Position numbers and translations under genes: made by a program | DNA from: Candidatus Thorarchaeota archaeon | GTDB lineage: Archaea; Asgardarchaeota; Thorarchaeia; Thorarchaeales; Thorarchaeaceae | Reading direction: 5' to 3' | Assembly (NCBI GenBank): GCA_018335335.1 | Contig: JAGXKG010000006.1 | Coordinates: 1-64,000 of the forward strand | DNA length: 64,000 nucleotides | In this document: piece by piece, positions 45,733 to 54,232 of the stretch | How the letters are laid out: each line of letters opens with the position of its first letter | How positions within the stretch are numbered: the stretch's first letter is position 1 | The notes under the pieces: generated by a model | What the model was told of the DNA's origin: nothing | Database searches by the model: none | The model's input: the letters and a program-made list of their open reading frames with translations, nothing else

Positions 45733-47337
45733 TTGGAGCCAGTCATCGGCCTGATCCTTGTAGTGTTGCCGATCATTCTTGCTTTTGTGATGCTGGTGGG
45801 CCTTCATCGAGCTGCTGATGTGACCGGAGTAGTTGTTTGGCTCGTAACACTAGGCATCGCGGTTGTTGCCTTTGGCACGGATATAGGAATAGCTCTCACA
45901 GCAAGCCTCGCGGGCATCATCAAATCATTCCCGATTTCCTTGATGGTCGCTTCGTCGATTCTCATGATGACGTACATGCAGGAGACAGGAGCACTTCAGC
46001 GTCTCATCGTTTTCTTCAAAACATTAGGCGGTGGAAACCGACCGATGCAAATCATGCTGATCAGTTTAGGCCTGGGACTGTTTCTGGTCGGTATCGGGGC
46101 AACTCCTGTGTCTATGCTCCCACCCGTTATGCTAGCGCTTGGTTTCTCCCCTCTTGTTTCCGTAGCTCTGCCGTCGATAGGATATGACCCGCTGACGACA
46201 TTCGCTCTCCTTGGTGTTCCGGCAGTAGTTTTCCAAGGTGAATATGCGGCAGTGTCTGGAATCAGTTTGCCTCTATGGGAGGTTGGGACTACATTTGCGA
46301 TGTACATGCCTATAATCACAACAATGATTGCCATATCCATGCTCTGGATTGCAGGTGGTCGAGAGCTCCTAGCCAGTAAAGAAGGGCTGTTTCTGGCCAT
46401 ACTCAGTGGTTTAACAGCCGGTGGTATTGCTATTCTCAGCAATCTCGCCTTCGTCAATCAAACCACACTCACCAACGTTTTTGCAGGAACTGGAGTGATG
46501 GGAGTCCTTTTCGTGTATTCGAAGATACGGGGTCGTCCAATACTTGACCAATCTTTTTTGAACGAAGATGATAGGCTGATTCAACAGTCTATGAATCTGA
46601 GAAAAGCAAGCATTCCTTGGATTATTCTTGTTGCCCTCTGTTTGATTACGAATCTGATTCCGCCTGTGAAGGACCTGCTTTTTACACAGCTGACTTTTCC
46701 AGTGAACCCGCCTGGCTATCCCTATGGCATTAAGACAAGATTTCTCTGGCAAGCATATACCCTCATGCTCATTGCTACAATTGTCTCAATTCCCCTCCTA
46801 GGGAGTGACAAGAAAACGCTTGCCAGCACTTTCAAGAAGTTTCTCAAGAGGGCGCCCAGGCCAGTCCTAGCTGCTGCTGTTTTCTTCGCAATGGCGGAGG
46901 TTATGAACTTCAGTGGTTTCACGTTTGCAGCCGATGGGACATGGGCATTTCCTGAAGCTAATCCAACCAACAATATGATTCATCTCCTGGCAACAAGCAC
47001 CTCATCAGCCTTGGGTATCTTCTACCCAGTCACAGCATCTTTTCTCGGTCTTCTTGCTGGCTTCATATCCGGATCTGAGACCTCTGCTATCGCACTTTTC
47101 ACCGGGTATCACTATCAGGCCAGTACAATGATTGGTGCTGACTCGCTGGTGGTATCGGCGTCAAATGGAATTGGCGGTGGGCTGGCCAGTGTATTGAGCC
47201 CTGCAAAGGTGCAAAACGCTGCAGCGGTTATAGATGAAATAGGCATTGAAGGGAAAGTCATTCGATACGGAGCTATCATCGCGATACTCATTACTGGAGT
47301 TGTGGCTGGCCTAACGATGCTATGGGCTTTCGCATAG
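45733..47337 (+). CDS. lctP: LctP-family lactate permease
   Basis: This 534-residue protein has about 13 hydrophobic segments and the LctP hallmark near the end: GFISGSETSAIALFTGYHYQ, then SASNGIGGGLASVLSPAKVQ, where the family keeps a serine-rich loop and the NVVAAS-like region. It opens PVIGLILVVLPIILAFVML as the family does. LctP carries L-lactate or glycolate with protons. The start is a TTG four bases after the epimerase stop, indicating a coupled operon. Lactate use or export fits a fermentative archaeon. A hairpin terminator follows. Confidence 0.85.
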   Translation: MEPVIGLILVVLPIILAFVMLVGLHRAADVTGVVVWLVTLGIAVVAFGTDIGIALTASLAGIIKSFPISLMVASSILMMTYMQETGALQRLIVFFKTLGGGNRPMQIMLISLGLGLFLVGIGATPVSMLPPVMLALGFSPLVSVALPSIGYDPLTTFALLGVPAVVFQGEYAAVSGISLPLWEVGTTFAMYMPIITTMIAISMLWIAGGRELLASKEGLFLAILSGLTAGGIAILSNLAFVNQTTLTNVFAGTGVMGVLFVYSKIRGRPILDQSFLNEDDRLIQQSMNLRKASIPWIILVALCLITNLIPPVKDLLFTQLTFPVNPPGYPYGIKTRFLWQAYTLMLIATIVSIPLLGSDKKTLASTFKKFLKRAPRPVLAAAVFFAMAEVMNFSGFTFAADGTWAFPEANPTNNMIHLLATSTSSALGIFYPVTASFLGLLAGFISGSETSAIALFTGYHYQASTMIGADSLVVSASNGIGGGLASVLSPAKVQNAAAVIDEIGIEGKVIRYGAIIAILITGVVAGLTMLWAFA

Positions 47338-47354
47338 TCAGCTGTAAAAAACCC

Positions 47355-47372
47355 TTGTTCTTCAAAGAACAA
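47355..47372. terminator. Hairpin between the permease and the OB-fold gene
   Basis: TTGTTCTT (47355-47362) and AAGAACAA (47365-47372) are perfect complements around a two-base loop, with AACCC and GGGT outside extending the pairing. A GGGCCC pair follows at 47386-47399. It lies between two convergent genes, so it probably ends transcription on either side. Confidence 0.55.
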
Positions 47373-47410
47373 AAAGAAAGGGTGTGGGCCCAAGGGCCCT
47401 GCTAATCCAA

Positions 47411-47923
47411 TTAGTCAGTTGACTCTGCTCTATTATTGCGCTTGTAGTTCCCTACGTAACCGCCGAAGCTACGGTTTGGACGGCCATAACCCTCCGATTT
47501 CTTCTTTTTCTTCTTTGGTCGGGATTTTTTCTTGTAGCTACGCTTTCGCTTATCTCGGTGCTCTTCTTCTGACATATTGACATCGTAGTTGACTTCTTCG
47601 ATCTCCTCATCAGCTTCTTCAAGCTCACTATATTTTCCGATTTTCAGTCGTAGTTGGTTATGGAACGTGCCAGTATAGCCGTTTTCTAATTCGTAGGTCT
47701 TACCCGTTTTCATCTCGTCAATGGAGTCATCCCAAAGAGGTACAACTACTGTACCCGTGCTATCTCCAACGGTTGCATCTAGGACTCTGTGTTTGGAGCC
47801 ATCACTCCTTGATGTTACTTCTCGGGCTTCTCCCTTGTCAACGACCTTGAAGCGAATATTTACATTTTTCATACCAGGCTTCAGCTCAGAAACAGTTGCA
47901 TCTACAGGTTCAGGTTTAGTCAT
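47411..47923 (-). CDS. OB-fold nucleic-acid-binding protein with basic tail
   Basis: Residues 1-100 form a SOSS-B/RPA-like OB fold: VSELKPGMKNVNIRFKVVDKG, KHRVLDATVGDSTGTVVVPLWDD and TYELENGYTGTFHNQLRLKIGK. The acidic stretch (EEADEEIEEVN) and a strongly basic lysine-rich tail (KKSRPKKKKKKSEG, then Gly/Arg/Asn) follow. Archaeal proteins of this plan bind single-stranded DNA or RNA. The tail would add nonspecific affinity. No upstream gene is closely linked. Confidence 0.8.
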   Translation of the reverse strand: MTKPEPVDATVSELKPGMKNVNIRFKVVDKGEAREVTSRSDGSKHRVLDATVGDSTGTVVVPLWDDSIDEMKTGKTYELENGYTGTFHNQLRLKIGKYSELEEADEEIEEVNYDVNMSEEEHRDKRKRSYKKKSRPKKKKKKSEGYGRPNRSFGGYVGNYKRNNRAESTD

Positions 47924-48119
47924 AATGAATCAAACTCTTCTAACATAGGCTTTTTCTAATACCGCTCAATCAACAAAGACAAATCTACTCTACCAGATGA
48001 TTTTGGGTAATGCCTTCTTTTACATCTTTTTAAGATACACACTTTCAATTGCGTATATAAAGTTCAGCCTTTGTAAGTGCCAGATCCCAAACTGAACATT
48101 TCCGTGTTCTTGGGTACTA

Positions 48120-48992
48120 CTAAGGTGGTGCCTCTTCCATTATTGATTGGTAAAGCAAATTCAGAGCAATAATGTAGAATGGCAGTATTAAAACAATATC
48201 CACAAAGACTCCGATTACAGCAAGTGCAACTACGGCAATTGCAAGTGGATTACTCATCGGCGTCATAATGGTTCCAAACAGCATATTCCAGATGGCCAAG
48301 GGAGCGAACCAGATAGCAAACAGAAACAGAAATACCATCCATGACGTAAATGTCCACAATGGATGCTTGGCAGTGGTACGAATCGCATGCTTCAGTGCTT
48401 CTATTGGTGACTTCCCCTCTATAAGGCTGGGAACGTACATCGTCTGTACCCCGCCAGCAAAGAATACCCACCCAAAGCCAATTGCTCCGAGTATGACATT
48501 TGCAGGACCGCTTACAGTTCCACCAAAGGCAAAGGAGAATGCGGCGGCCGTTAGTACAGCTGGTCCGAGTACAGTAGTAGCGATGGTAATGCCACCTAGT
48601 GCAAAGTTGACAAGATGGCTCGTGAACCAACTGAATGGCGTATCTGCCTCTCTACCTTTGCTCTCTGTCAGTTGCTTAGACATTCCAAACACAGGCGTCA
48701 TTACCCACGCACCAATTGCAAAGACAGGAATAACAATCAGAATGAACACACTAGTAAGAATGAAGATCAAATCTCCGGAGGAAATAAGGGGTAACCATGT
48801 TTCCATCAAATCCCTGAATACTGCATAGGGGTGCAATCCGGAGAAAATCGATGAAATGATACCTGCCAAACCTGCAAGTCCAGCAGTCATAAAAACCAAG
48901 ATCACAGCCATCTGCGAGACTGCTATGGCATAGGTCATGAAATTCTCTTCTAGATGCTCTGCTGATTTTCGTAAGATATCCATCACTCTCAA
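48120..48992 (-). CDS. Polytopic membrane protein, DUF4013-like
   Basis: This 290-residue protein has about six hydrophobic helices and a cytosolic start (MRVMDILRKSAEHLEENF). Repeated YDVADLLP-like helices, and VLGAIGFGWVFFAGGVQTMYVPSLIEGKS in the middle, remind of the DUF4013 and glycerophosphodiesterase membrane-domain families, in which a polytopic module may shape or serve membranes. No catalytic motif is found. It diverges from the radical SAM gene, with 132 bases between the starts. Confidence 0.6.
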   Translation of the reverse strand: MRVMDILRKSAEHLEENFMTYAIAVSQMAVILVFMTAGLAGLAGIISSIFSGLHPYAVFRDLMETWLPLISSGDLIFILTSVFILIVIPVFAIGAWVMTPVFGMSKQLTESKGREADTPFSWFTSHLVNFALGGITIATTVLGPAVLTAAAFSFAFGGTVSGPANVILGAIGFGWVFFAGGVQTMYVPSLIEGKSPIEALKHAIRTTAKHPLWTFTSWMVFLFLFAIWFAPLAIWNMLFGTIMTPMSNPLAIAVVALAVIGVFVDIVLILPFYIIALNLLYQSIMEEAPP

Positions 48993-49124
48993 ACAAACAC
49001 CTCACATATATGGTGAATAAGCAATAGCATGTTCGTTATACAATCCCCAATTTAGTAGTTCTATTGGAACCAAGTTCAAGTTAAGTCTTTTTCAACCGCC
49101 GCTGATTCCCAGATAGCAAGCTAT

Positions 49125-49823
49125 TTGGTGGCTTCTGAAGCCTTATTTGTTGCTTCCCTAAGCCAACCTCAGTTGATCTTGTTGGATCTTACATACTGGC
49201 GAGAAAACAAGTTCTATGTGAACCCCTGCATTGAATGTACCAATGACTGTTTGTTCTGCGTAAGAAACTTCCAGGACGGTGTATATGGTTTCAACCTGGC
49301 TAGTGAGAGAAATCCCACTCCGGAAGAAGTCAGAAATGCCGTCGAGAACACATGGAATGGAATCTTCACGGATGCTGCGATAGTTGGATTTGGAGAACCG
49401 TTGTTGAATCTGAAAGCCTCACTTGAAGCTATAAGAACAATAAAACGCCTTTCAGATATACCGGTGCGTATGGACACGAACGGGCAGGCATCTCTAATCC
49501 ATCCTAGACGCGATGTAGCTGCTGAGCTGAAGAACGCCGGGCTAGAAGAGATTCAGATATCATTGAACGCTTCATCTGCTGAGGTATATGATGCACTGTG
49601 TCAATCAGAATTTGGCCTCCCTGCTTACGAGTCTGTACTACAGTTTGCTCGAAGCTGCAAAGGGTTGATGCGGGTCGTATTGTCGGTTGTAGATATCCCC
49701 GGAGTAGATATTGAAGCATGCAGGCGAGTAGCTGATGAACTACAGGTCAATCTCCGTGTGAGGGGGTTCAAGGGTCCTCCGGCCGTTGCGGACAGTATTT
49801 CTCAAAAATTGAATAAATCTTGA
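49125..49823 (+). CDS. Radical SAM protein of the TatD-linked type
   Basis: The iron-sulfur motif is CTNDCLFC (three cysteines of CxxxCxxC) preceded by FYVNPCIE, then VRNFQDGVYGFNLA, GFGEPLLNL and RMDTNGQ. This pattern fits the radical SAM family found near TatD nucleases; the reaction is unknown. An S-adenosylmethionine radical is the expected chemistry. The frame begins at a GTG, and the first ~20 residues are not conserved, so a later start is possible. The metallo-hydrolase follows on the same strand, 75 bases downstream. Confidence 0.8.
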   Translation: MVASEALFVASLSQPQLILLDLTYWRENKFYVNPCIECTNDCLFCVRNFQDGVYGFNLASERNPTPEEVRNAVENTWNGIFTDAAIVGFGEPLLNLKASLEAIRTIKRLSDIPVRMDTNGQASLIHPRRDVAAELKNAGLEEIQISLNASSAEVYDALCQSEFGLPAYESVLQFARSCKGLMRVVLSVVDIPGVDIEACRRVADELQVNLRVRGFKGPPAVADSISQKLNKS

Positions 49824-49898
49824 AAACGCATTATCCTGAAGAATCGGTTGTCGAAAGCTATGACCAAATATATCTGATGTAATGCAATCACGTAGAAT

Positions 49899-50738
49899 AT
49901 GAAGCTGACTCAAGTCACAGATCGGGTATATGTCGATACAACTGGAGAAAATGCTGGCAACTACGGTATTGTGGTTTTGGATGATCAAGTGGTTGTTGTT
50001 GATAGCGGTATGTACCATACGCTTACTTCTGATTTCAGAGAAGAAGTCGAGAACGAATTCGGGCTTCCTATCTTGAAGATGGTCTTGACTCACTATCATC
50101 CTGACCATCTGTTCGGAGCACAAGCATTGAGCCCTGTAAGCGTCATAGCTTCTGCTCCTACCCTTGCCATATGCAAAGAGCTTGTGGGGAGTGAATGGCG
50201 AAAAGAGAAACTCGTAGCACAGGCCAAGAAAAACAAGGATGAACGTCCAGAAATGTGGAGGGCTGTACAGGACCTCGATCTTAAGCTTCCTGATATCATT
50301 TTCAGCGAGCGACTCCAAATCGGTTCTGGTAATGATATGACTGTTGAACTGACTGGGGGTCATACCAAGGGGTCATCTATAGTCATTGTCGAGCCCGACC
50401 ACATCATTTTTGCTGGAGATCTGGTTTTCCAGGGATCCTTCCCATACGCTGGGGATCCCACATGCAATCCCGATGACTGGCTTGATGCTTTAGAAGGAAT
50501 CAAAGATGCAGAAGTGGAGCAAATCGTGCCCGGGCATGGTGATGTTTGTGGTATTGAAGAAATCAAGCGACACATCAAGTTTCTTAGAAGTTTGAGAGGA
50601 GAGATATTGCGGGCAATAGAGCAAGGATTGAGTCCAGAACAATTCATAGAAGAAGGCCGTACTCCCAGCTATTATGATGAAAAATCCGAAGGACGCGAAA
50701 AAAGTGCAGTAGAACATTGGTTCGAGTTCTACAAATAG
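49899..50738 (+). CDS. Metallo-beta-lactamase-fold hydrolase
   Basis: The zinc motif LTHYHPDHLFG is at about residues 66-76, with YGIVVLDDQVVVVDSGMY before it, GGHTKGSSIVIV at 150-160, FAGDLVFQGSFPY with the bridging Asp, and VPGHGDVCG near 213. These give the two-metal site of the family, which includes glyoxalase II and quinone-associated hydrolases (PqsE-like, SoxH-like). The substrate is unknown. Length 279 is normal. It stands between the radical SAM and site-2 protease genes. Confidence 0.87.
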   Translation: MKLTQVTDRVYVDTTGENAGNYGIVVLDDQVVVVDSGMYHTLTSDFREEVENEFGLPILKMVLTHYHPDHLFGAQALSPVSVIASAPTLAICKELVGSEWRKEKLVAQAKKNKDERPEMWRAVQDLDLKLPDIIFSERLQIGSGNDMTVELTGGHTKGSSIVIVEPDHIIFAGDLVFQGSFPYAGDPTCNPDDWLDALEGIKDAEVEQIVPGHGDVCGIEEIKRHIKFLRSLRGEILRAIEQGLSPEQFIEEGRTPSYYDEKSEGREKSAVEHWFEFYK

Positions 50739-50800
50739 ATAGTCTCTGAAACTGTGCCACCTACAAGACTGCCAAAGAACATAGCCTTATAGGTGGACAT

Positions 50801-52015
50801 TTGAGAAATTACCTCAAAGACGCACAAGGAAAGAGGATTTTCGATTTGGCTATTGACCGAGACTACCCGAACCGCGTAATCAGCTACCCGACTTTTGGGG
50901 AGCTGAGTGAGATTCTGGCAAAGGATTTTGATTTGATAGAAAGCTCGATGCAATATGGTATGCCAACCTTCGTGGTCCGCTGGCCCGGCTACGAGATTCC
51001 CTCAATTGAACACCAGTGTGAAGTTTTCGACAAACTCGAGCAACAAGCAGACAGATATCGGCTTTGGCCGGTGGTTCGTTGGAAAGACGAGGAATCAGGT
51101 GAATACTTCATTCGTTTTGCCCCTCAACAAGAGGAAGAGAAGGGGGATATGCGCATCAATTATGCTCTTTTCGTGGCAACGCTAGCCACTATCAGTCTTG
51201 CTGGGTTCCTACAGGCTACAAGCCCGGTGTTTCTAACCTTGTTCTACCCTAATGGTTGGAACATATGGGACCTTGTGTTTGTAACCGGAACATTTCTGCT
51301 AGCTCTTATGGGCATAGTGTTTACACATGAAATGGGACACTATCTGACTGCCAAAAGACGCGGCATTGATTCTTCGGCTCCCTATTTCATACCTGGTTTA
51401 CCTCAGATTGGTGGAACCTTTGGTGCCTTCATTCAACAGAAAAGCCCTCCACAGAACCGCAGGGATCTTTTCGATCTCGGGATTGCAGGACCTTTAGCCG
51501 GATTTGCTGTAACACTGGTTGTTCTTGTCGCTGGTTTCCTGATGTCGGTTCCCGTAACTGCTGAGCAGCTAGAAGCAATAGATGCAGCCTTTCCTAATAT
51601 GACCGGCTCCTTGCCGGTACCCTACTTGTTCGTAATATTGGAGATGATTTTCTCTGGCTTTATACCTCCAGGCGGAACCATCTACCTTCATCCGATAGCC
51701 TTTGCTAGCTGGGTGGGTTGCCTTGTAACAGCATTGAATCTCTTTCCAGCAGGTCAGCTTGACGGAGGGCACGCTCTACGAGCCATTGTAGGACCTAAGA
51801 AGCACAAGTACATCGGGTATGCCGCTATTGCAGTGATGTTCTTGATGGGCATCTATCTTATGGCCATATTGGTGCTATTTATGTCCCGCGGAGAGCATCC
51901 TGGGCCACTTAATGATACGGTACCTATATCAAAGACCAGGGTTGCCCTGTTTGTGTTTGCAATCATTGTTGTTGCGCTATCTATTCCTCCATTGTGGCAG
52001 ACCTTCACTTTCTAG
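50801..52015 (+). CDS. Site-2 protease family M50 metalloprotease
   Basis: After a soluble N-terminal ~120 residues (helical, no known domain), several membrane helices begin. The zinc motif HEMGH is at 176-180, in GIVFTHEMGHYLTAKRRG, and the third ligand Asp321 is in NLFPAGQLDGGHALRAI, the signature of site-2 proteases. The loop FGAFIQQKSPPQNRRDLFDL lies between them. Such proteases cut regulatory proteins inside the membrane. The start at a TTG follows a spacing of about 60 bases after the metallo-hydrolase. The target is unknown. Confidence 0.9.
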   Translation: MRNYLKDAQGKRIFDLAIDRDYPNRVISYPTFGELSEILAKDFDLIESSMQYGMPTFVVRWPGYEIPSIEHQCEVFDKLEQQADRYRLWPVVRWKDEESGEYFIRFAPQQEEEKGDMRINYALFVATLATISLAGFLQATSPVFLTLFYPNGWNIWDLVFVTGTFLLALMGIVFTHEMGHYLTAKRRGIDSSAPYFIPGLPQIGGTFGAFIQQKSPPQNRRDLFDLGIAGPLAGFAVTLVVLVAGFLMSVPVTAEQLEAIDAAFPNMTGSLPVPYLFVILEMIFSGFIPPGGTIYLHPIAFASWVGCLVTALNLFPAGQLDGGHALRAIVGPKKHKYIGYAAIAVMFLMGIYLMAILVLFMSRGEHPGPLNDTVPISKTRVALFVFAIIVVALSIPPLWQTFTF

Positions 52016-52547
52016 GGCTTCTGAGCAAGAATGCAGGGACGAAGGCTTTGGAGAGCACAACTTCCAGTCCTAGTACTTCTAGTTCGATGGTTGCAAACGG
52101 ATGGCCTAGCTTAGCAATCAGTCATAGTAAACTACACCCATTTCAGAGTAGTCATATTCGTCTTCGGAATCTTCATCGACCTCCTTTTCGCTACCTCCAA
52201 ATACTATACTGTTGATTCATTTAATCAAATATCAAAGAAGAGCGAAAAGAGAGAATAGCATTGAATATCCCGCGAGTAGCATAGTCTTTGGAAATGCCCA
52301 GTTGGAAGTATCTGGCAAATCCTCATAGATTAGGACATCCTAATAGTCTCCTTTTCCCCGGGAGGATTCATTTCTTCTCTCGGGTGCACTATTTGCATAA
52401 CAGAATATAGAATTCACAGGCCATTCGAAAAATCTGTACGAGAAAAAAGTAACATTTGAAGCAGAGATAATCGACAAGAAAGTGAGCAAGGACAACGCGA
52501 AGTTGTCCTCACTTCTGATTTGTTATTGAACCAGACTCAGATTTGCT
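52016..52547. other. 532-base gap with a coding-like acidic fragment and hairpins
   Basis: No complete gene is visible between the protease and TBP. On the minus strand, 52122-52220 is an open frame without a start codon that ends with SEDEYDYSEMGVVYYD and a TGA; its acidic composition looks coded and could be the end of a decayed or very short gene. An overlapping ATG (52212-52214) is out of frame with it. A palindrome ATTAGGA-CA-TCCTAAT lies at 52329-52344, and a long hairpin (52481-52513) near TBP. The rest is AT-rich without sense. Confidence 0.35.
52481..52513. terminator. Bulged hairpin downstream of TBP
   Basis: AGGACAAC (52489-52496) and GTTGTCCT (52502-52509) are perfect complements around the loop GCGAA, and AGTG (52481-52484) pairs with CACT (52510-52513) beyond a four-base bulge. 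It lies 34 bases past the stop of the minus-strand TBP gene, a good place for a terminator or mRNA-stabilising element. No T tract is seen on the minus strand. Confidence 0.5.
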
Positions 52548-53153
52548 TTAGAATTCGAGGACTATCTCTTCCTCCTCTTCTTCCTCTAACCGCATTACAC
52601 CAAGCTCAAGCAAACGGTCCATAACTTTGTGTGCAGCTTCGTCGATCTGAGGTTCGAACTTGGCTCCAGTGATGACAAGCTTGCCTGACCCAAAGAGGAG
52701 AATGACCACTTTTGGGTCCCGCATTCTGTAGATAAGACCCGGGAATTGTTCGGGTTCATACAAAGTGTTTTCCAAAGTCATTGCTGCAAGCTCAAGATTA
52801 AGCTCGTATCCAAGACTGGCACTGGCAACTATGTTTTGTACAACAATGATTGGCTTTCCAGTGATTTCGATACCTGCTTCGCGGATATTTTTGACGATTT
52901 TGTGTACCGCTCTTTTTGATTCCTTCTCGCTCTTAGCTCCAGTACAAACCATCTTACCGCTATTGAAGATTAGAGTGGCAGTCTTTGGTTTCTTGAGTCT
53001 GTATACAAGACCTGGGAACTGCTCAGGGTCGAACTCGACATTGGGCATGGTAGCCGCGATTTCGTCGAGATCAAGTCTTTGATTCAAGATTACTGACGCA
53101 ACAACGTTCTCGATTTTCGTAGTTGGCTCTGGTTTTGGCTTATCTTCTGCCAT
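52548..53153 (-). CDS. tbp: TATA-binding protein
   Basis: Two ~90-residue repeats (about 13-97 and 102-188) form the saddle: both have a VVASVILNQRLDLDEIAA or IVASASLGYELNLELAA start, then EPEQFPGLIYRMRDP or DPEQFPGLVYRLKKP, and LIFNSGKMVCTGAKS or LLFGSGKLVITGAK. A short acidic tail (EEEEEEIVLEF) follows. It recruits TFB and RNA polymerase to TATA boxes. The 5' side has two inverted TATA elements, discussed separately, which may allow self-control. The protein is of normal length (201). Confidence 0.97.
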   Translation of the reverse strand: MAEDKPKPEPTTKIENVVASVILNQRLDLDEIAATMPNVEFDPEQFPGLVYRLKKPKTATLIFNSGKMVCTGAKSEKESKRAVHKIVKNIREAGIEITGKPIIVVQNIVASASLGYELNLELAAMTLENTLYEPEQFPGLIYRMRDPKVVILLFGSGKLVITGAKFEPQIDEAAHKVMDRLLELGVMRLEEEEEEEIVLEF

Positions 53154-53170
53154 TATGATGATCCTCCGCC

Positions 53171-53208
53171 TTTATATATGGGATGCGACTGGTTCAGTCA
53201 TATATAAA
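53171..53208. promoter_or_regulatory. Paired inverted TATA boxes in front of TBP
   Basis: TTTATATATG occurs on the plus strand at 53171-53180 and again, inverted, on the minus strand at 53199-53208, a perfect ten-base inverted repeat 18 bases apart. The minus-strand box, with a purine-rich AAAGGGA before it (BRE-like), is about 50 bases from the TBP start at 53153. A start site 25 bases downstream would fall on the other box, so TBP binding there could block its own transcription. Confidence 0.6.
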
Positions 53209-53273
53209 TCCCTTTTTAAATGCCACGAAAGGAAACAGTAGGTTTTGTCGTGAAATACTCTGCATTGTTCATT

Positions 53274-53945
53274 TCATGGTACATTTGTGCTTCGTGGTCG
53301 AGTCGTACCTGCATTCTTTTTCAGATAGGTGTGAACTACATTCCAGACTCTCTTTGTAACATCTTCTACAGGCGGGGTTGCATCGATTATCTGAGCATTG
53401 CCTAGATTCCTTTCTATCCATCTGAAGATCTTTCTGACTTCAGTGAGGTATTCTGGATCTTCGAAGTAATTTGGCTTTCCATTTTCCCTGTCGTTTATTC
53501 TGCTCAAGCCGATTTCAGGAGCAACGTCTAGAATCAGTATGAGATCGGGACGTGGCGCAAAATCATTCAACTCCATAATTTCCTCTGGGTCGATTCCTAA
53601 TGCACCTTGATATGCTACATTTGAAAGATAGTATCGGTCCAAGATGACCACTTTGCCTGCAGAAAGAGCTGGTTTGATGTATTCCTCAACATCGATTTTT
53701 CTATCTTCAATAAAGTAATTTAGTTCTTCTCTAGGGTCTACAGAACGGCCGTGTATCGCCAGATTCCTGATTTTTTTCCCCCACTTGCTGTTCGTTGGCT
53801 CATGCAATCTGACGGGATCATAGCCCTTTTTTTCAAGCCGGTATTCCAGCTTTTTTGCTTGAGTGGTTTTCCCTGTTCCATCAATCCCTTCTATAACGAA
53901 GAGGAAACCAGTGCTATGGTCTTCTCTCCCATCATGATTGCTCAT
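53274..53945 (-). CDS. tmk: Thymidylate kinase
   Basis: The P-loop EGIDGTGKTTQAKKLE is at about 19-34. LHEPTNSKWGKKIR gives the DRX-like substrate region, VVILDRYYLSNVAYQGA is the dTMP-site motif, and RPDLILILDVAPEIGLSRINDR the lid and base region. It phosphorylates dTMP to dTDP for DNA synthesis. The 223 residues are typical. The gene lies upstream of TBP on the same strand, but the gap of 120 bases with TBP's own promoter argues for separate control. Confidence 0.92.
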   Translation of the reverse strand: MSNHDGREDHSTGFLFVIEGIDGTGKTTQAKKLEYRLEKKGYDPVRLHEPTNSKWGKKIRNLAIHGRSVDPREELNYFIEDRKIDVEEYIKPALSAGKVVILDRYYLSNVAYQGALGIDPEEIMELNDFAPRPDLILILDVAPEIGLSRINDRENGKPNYFEDPEYLTEVRKIFRWIERNLGNAQIIDATPPVEDVTKRVWNVVHTYLKKNAGTTRPRSTNVP

Positions 53946-54232
53946 TCAATAATCCTCTTGGGCCGGGGTAACTGAATTTCATATTAAGCGTTTGGTGAAA
54001 CTACTATGTCTGTGTTCTCGTTTCTATTCGATTTTTCAACTATCCGAAAGTTAATAGAGTGTCTAATACCCGAATTTCGTGAGACTCGTTGAAGCTAAGG
54101 TTTCAAGACCGCTGCCGTTGGTGGCGTTTCTTAGTGGACACTGGGAAACCCTTTTATGGTGTATAAGGTTTCGACGCCGCCAAGCGATTCAGCAGTCTAT
54201 TTCATCATCGTGGCTCAGAGAGTGACACCTGA

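Noticed and set aside
48268-48828. Plus-strand open frame of 186 codons over the DUF4013-like gene
   Set aside because: It is fully antisense to a clear membrane protein, has no recognisable motif, and its composition follows the opposite strand.
49740-50363. Minus-strand open frame of 207 codons over the radical SAM and hydrolase genes
   Set aside because: It overlaps two well-supported genes on the other strand and shows no family pattern.
54060-54200. Possible tRNA from GGTTTCGACGCC- and GGTTTCAAGACC-like stretches
   Set aside because: The expected T-stem and acceptor pairs do not form around either stretch, so no tRNA is called.
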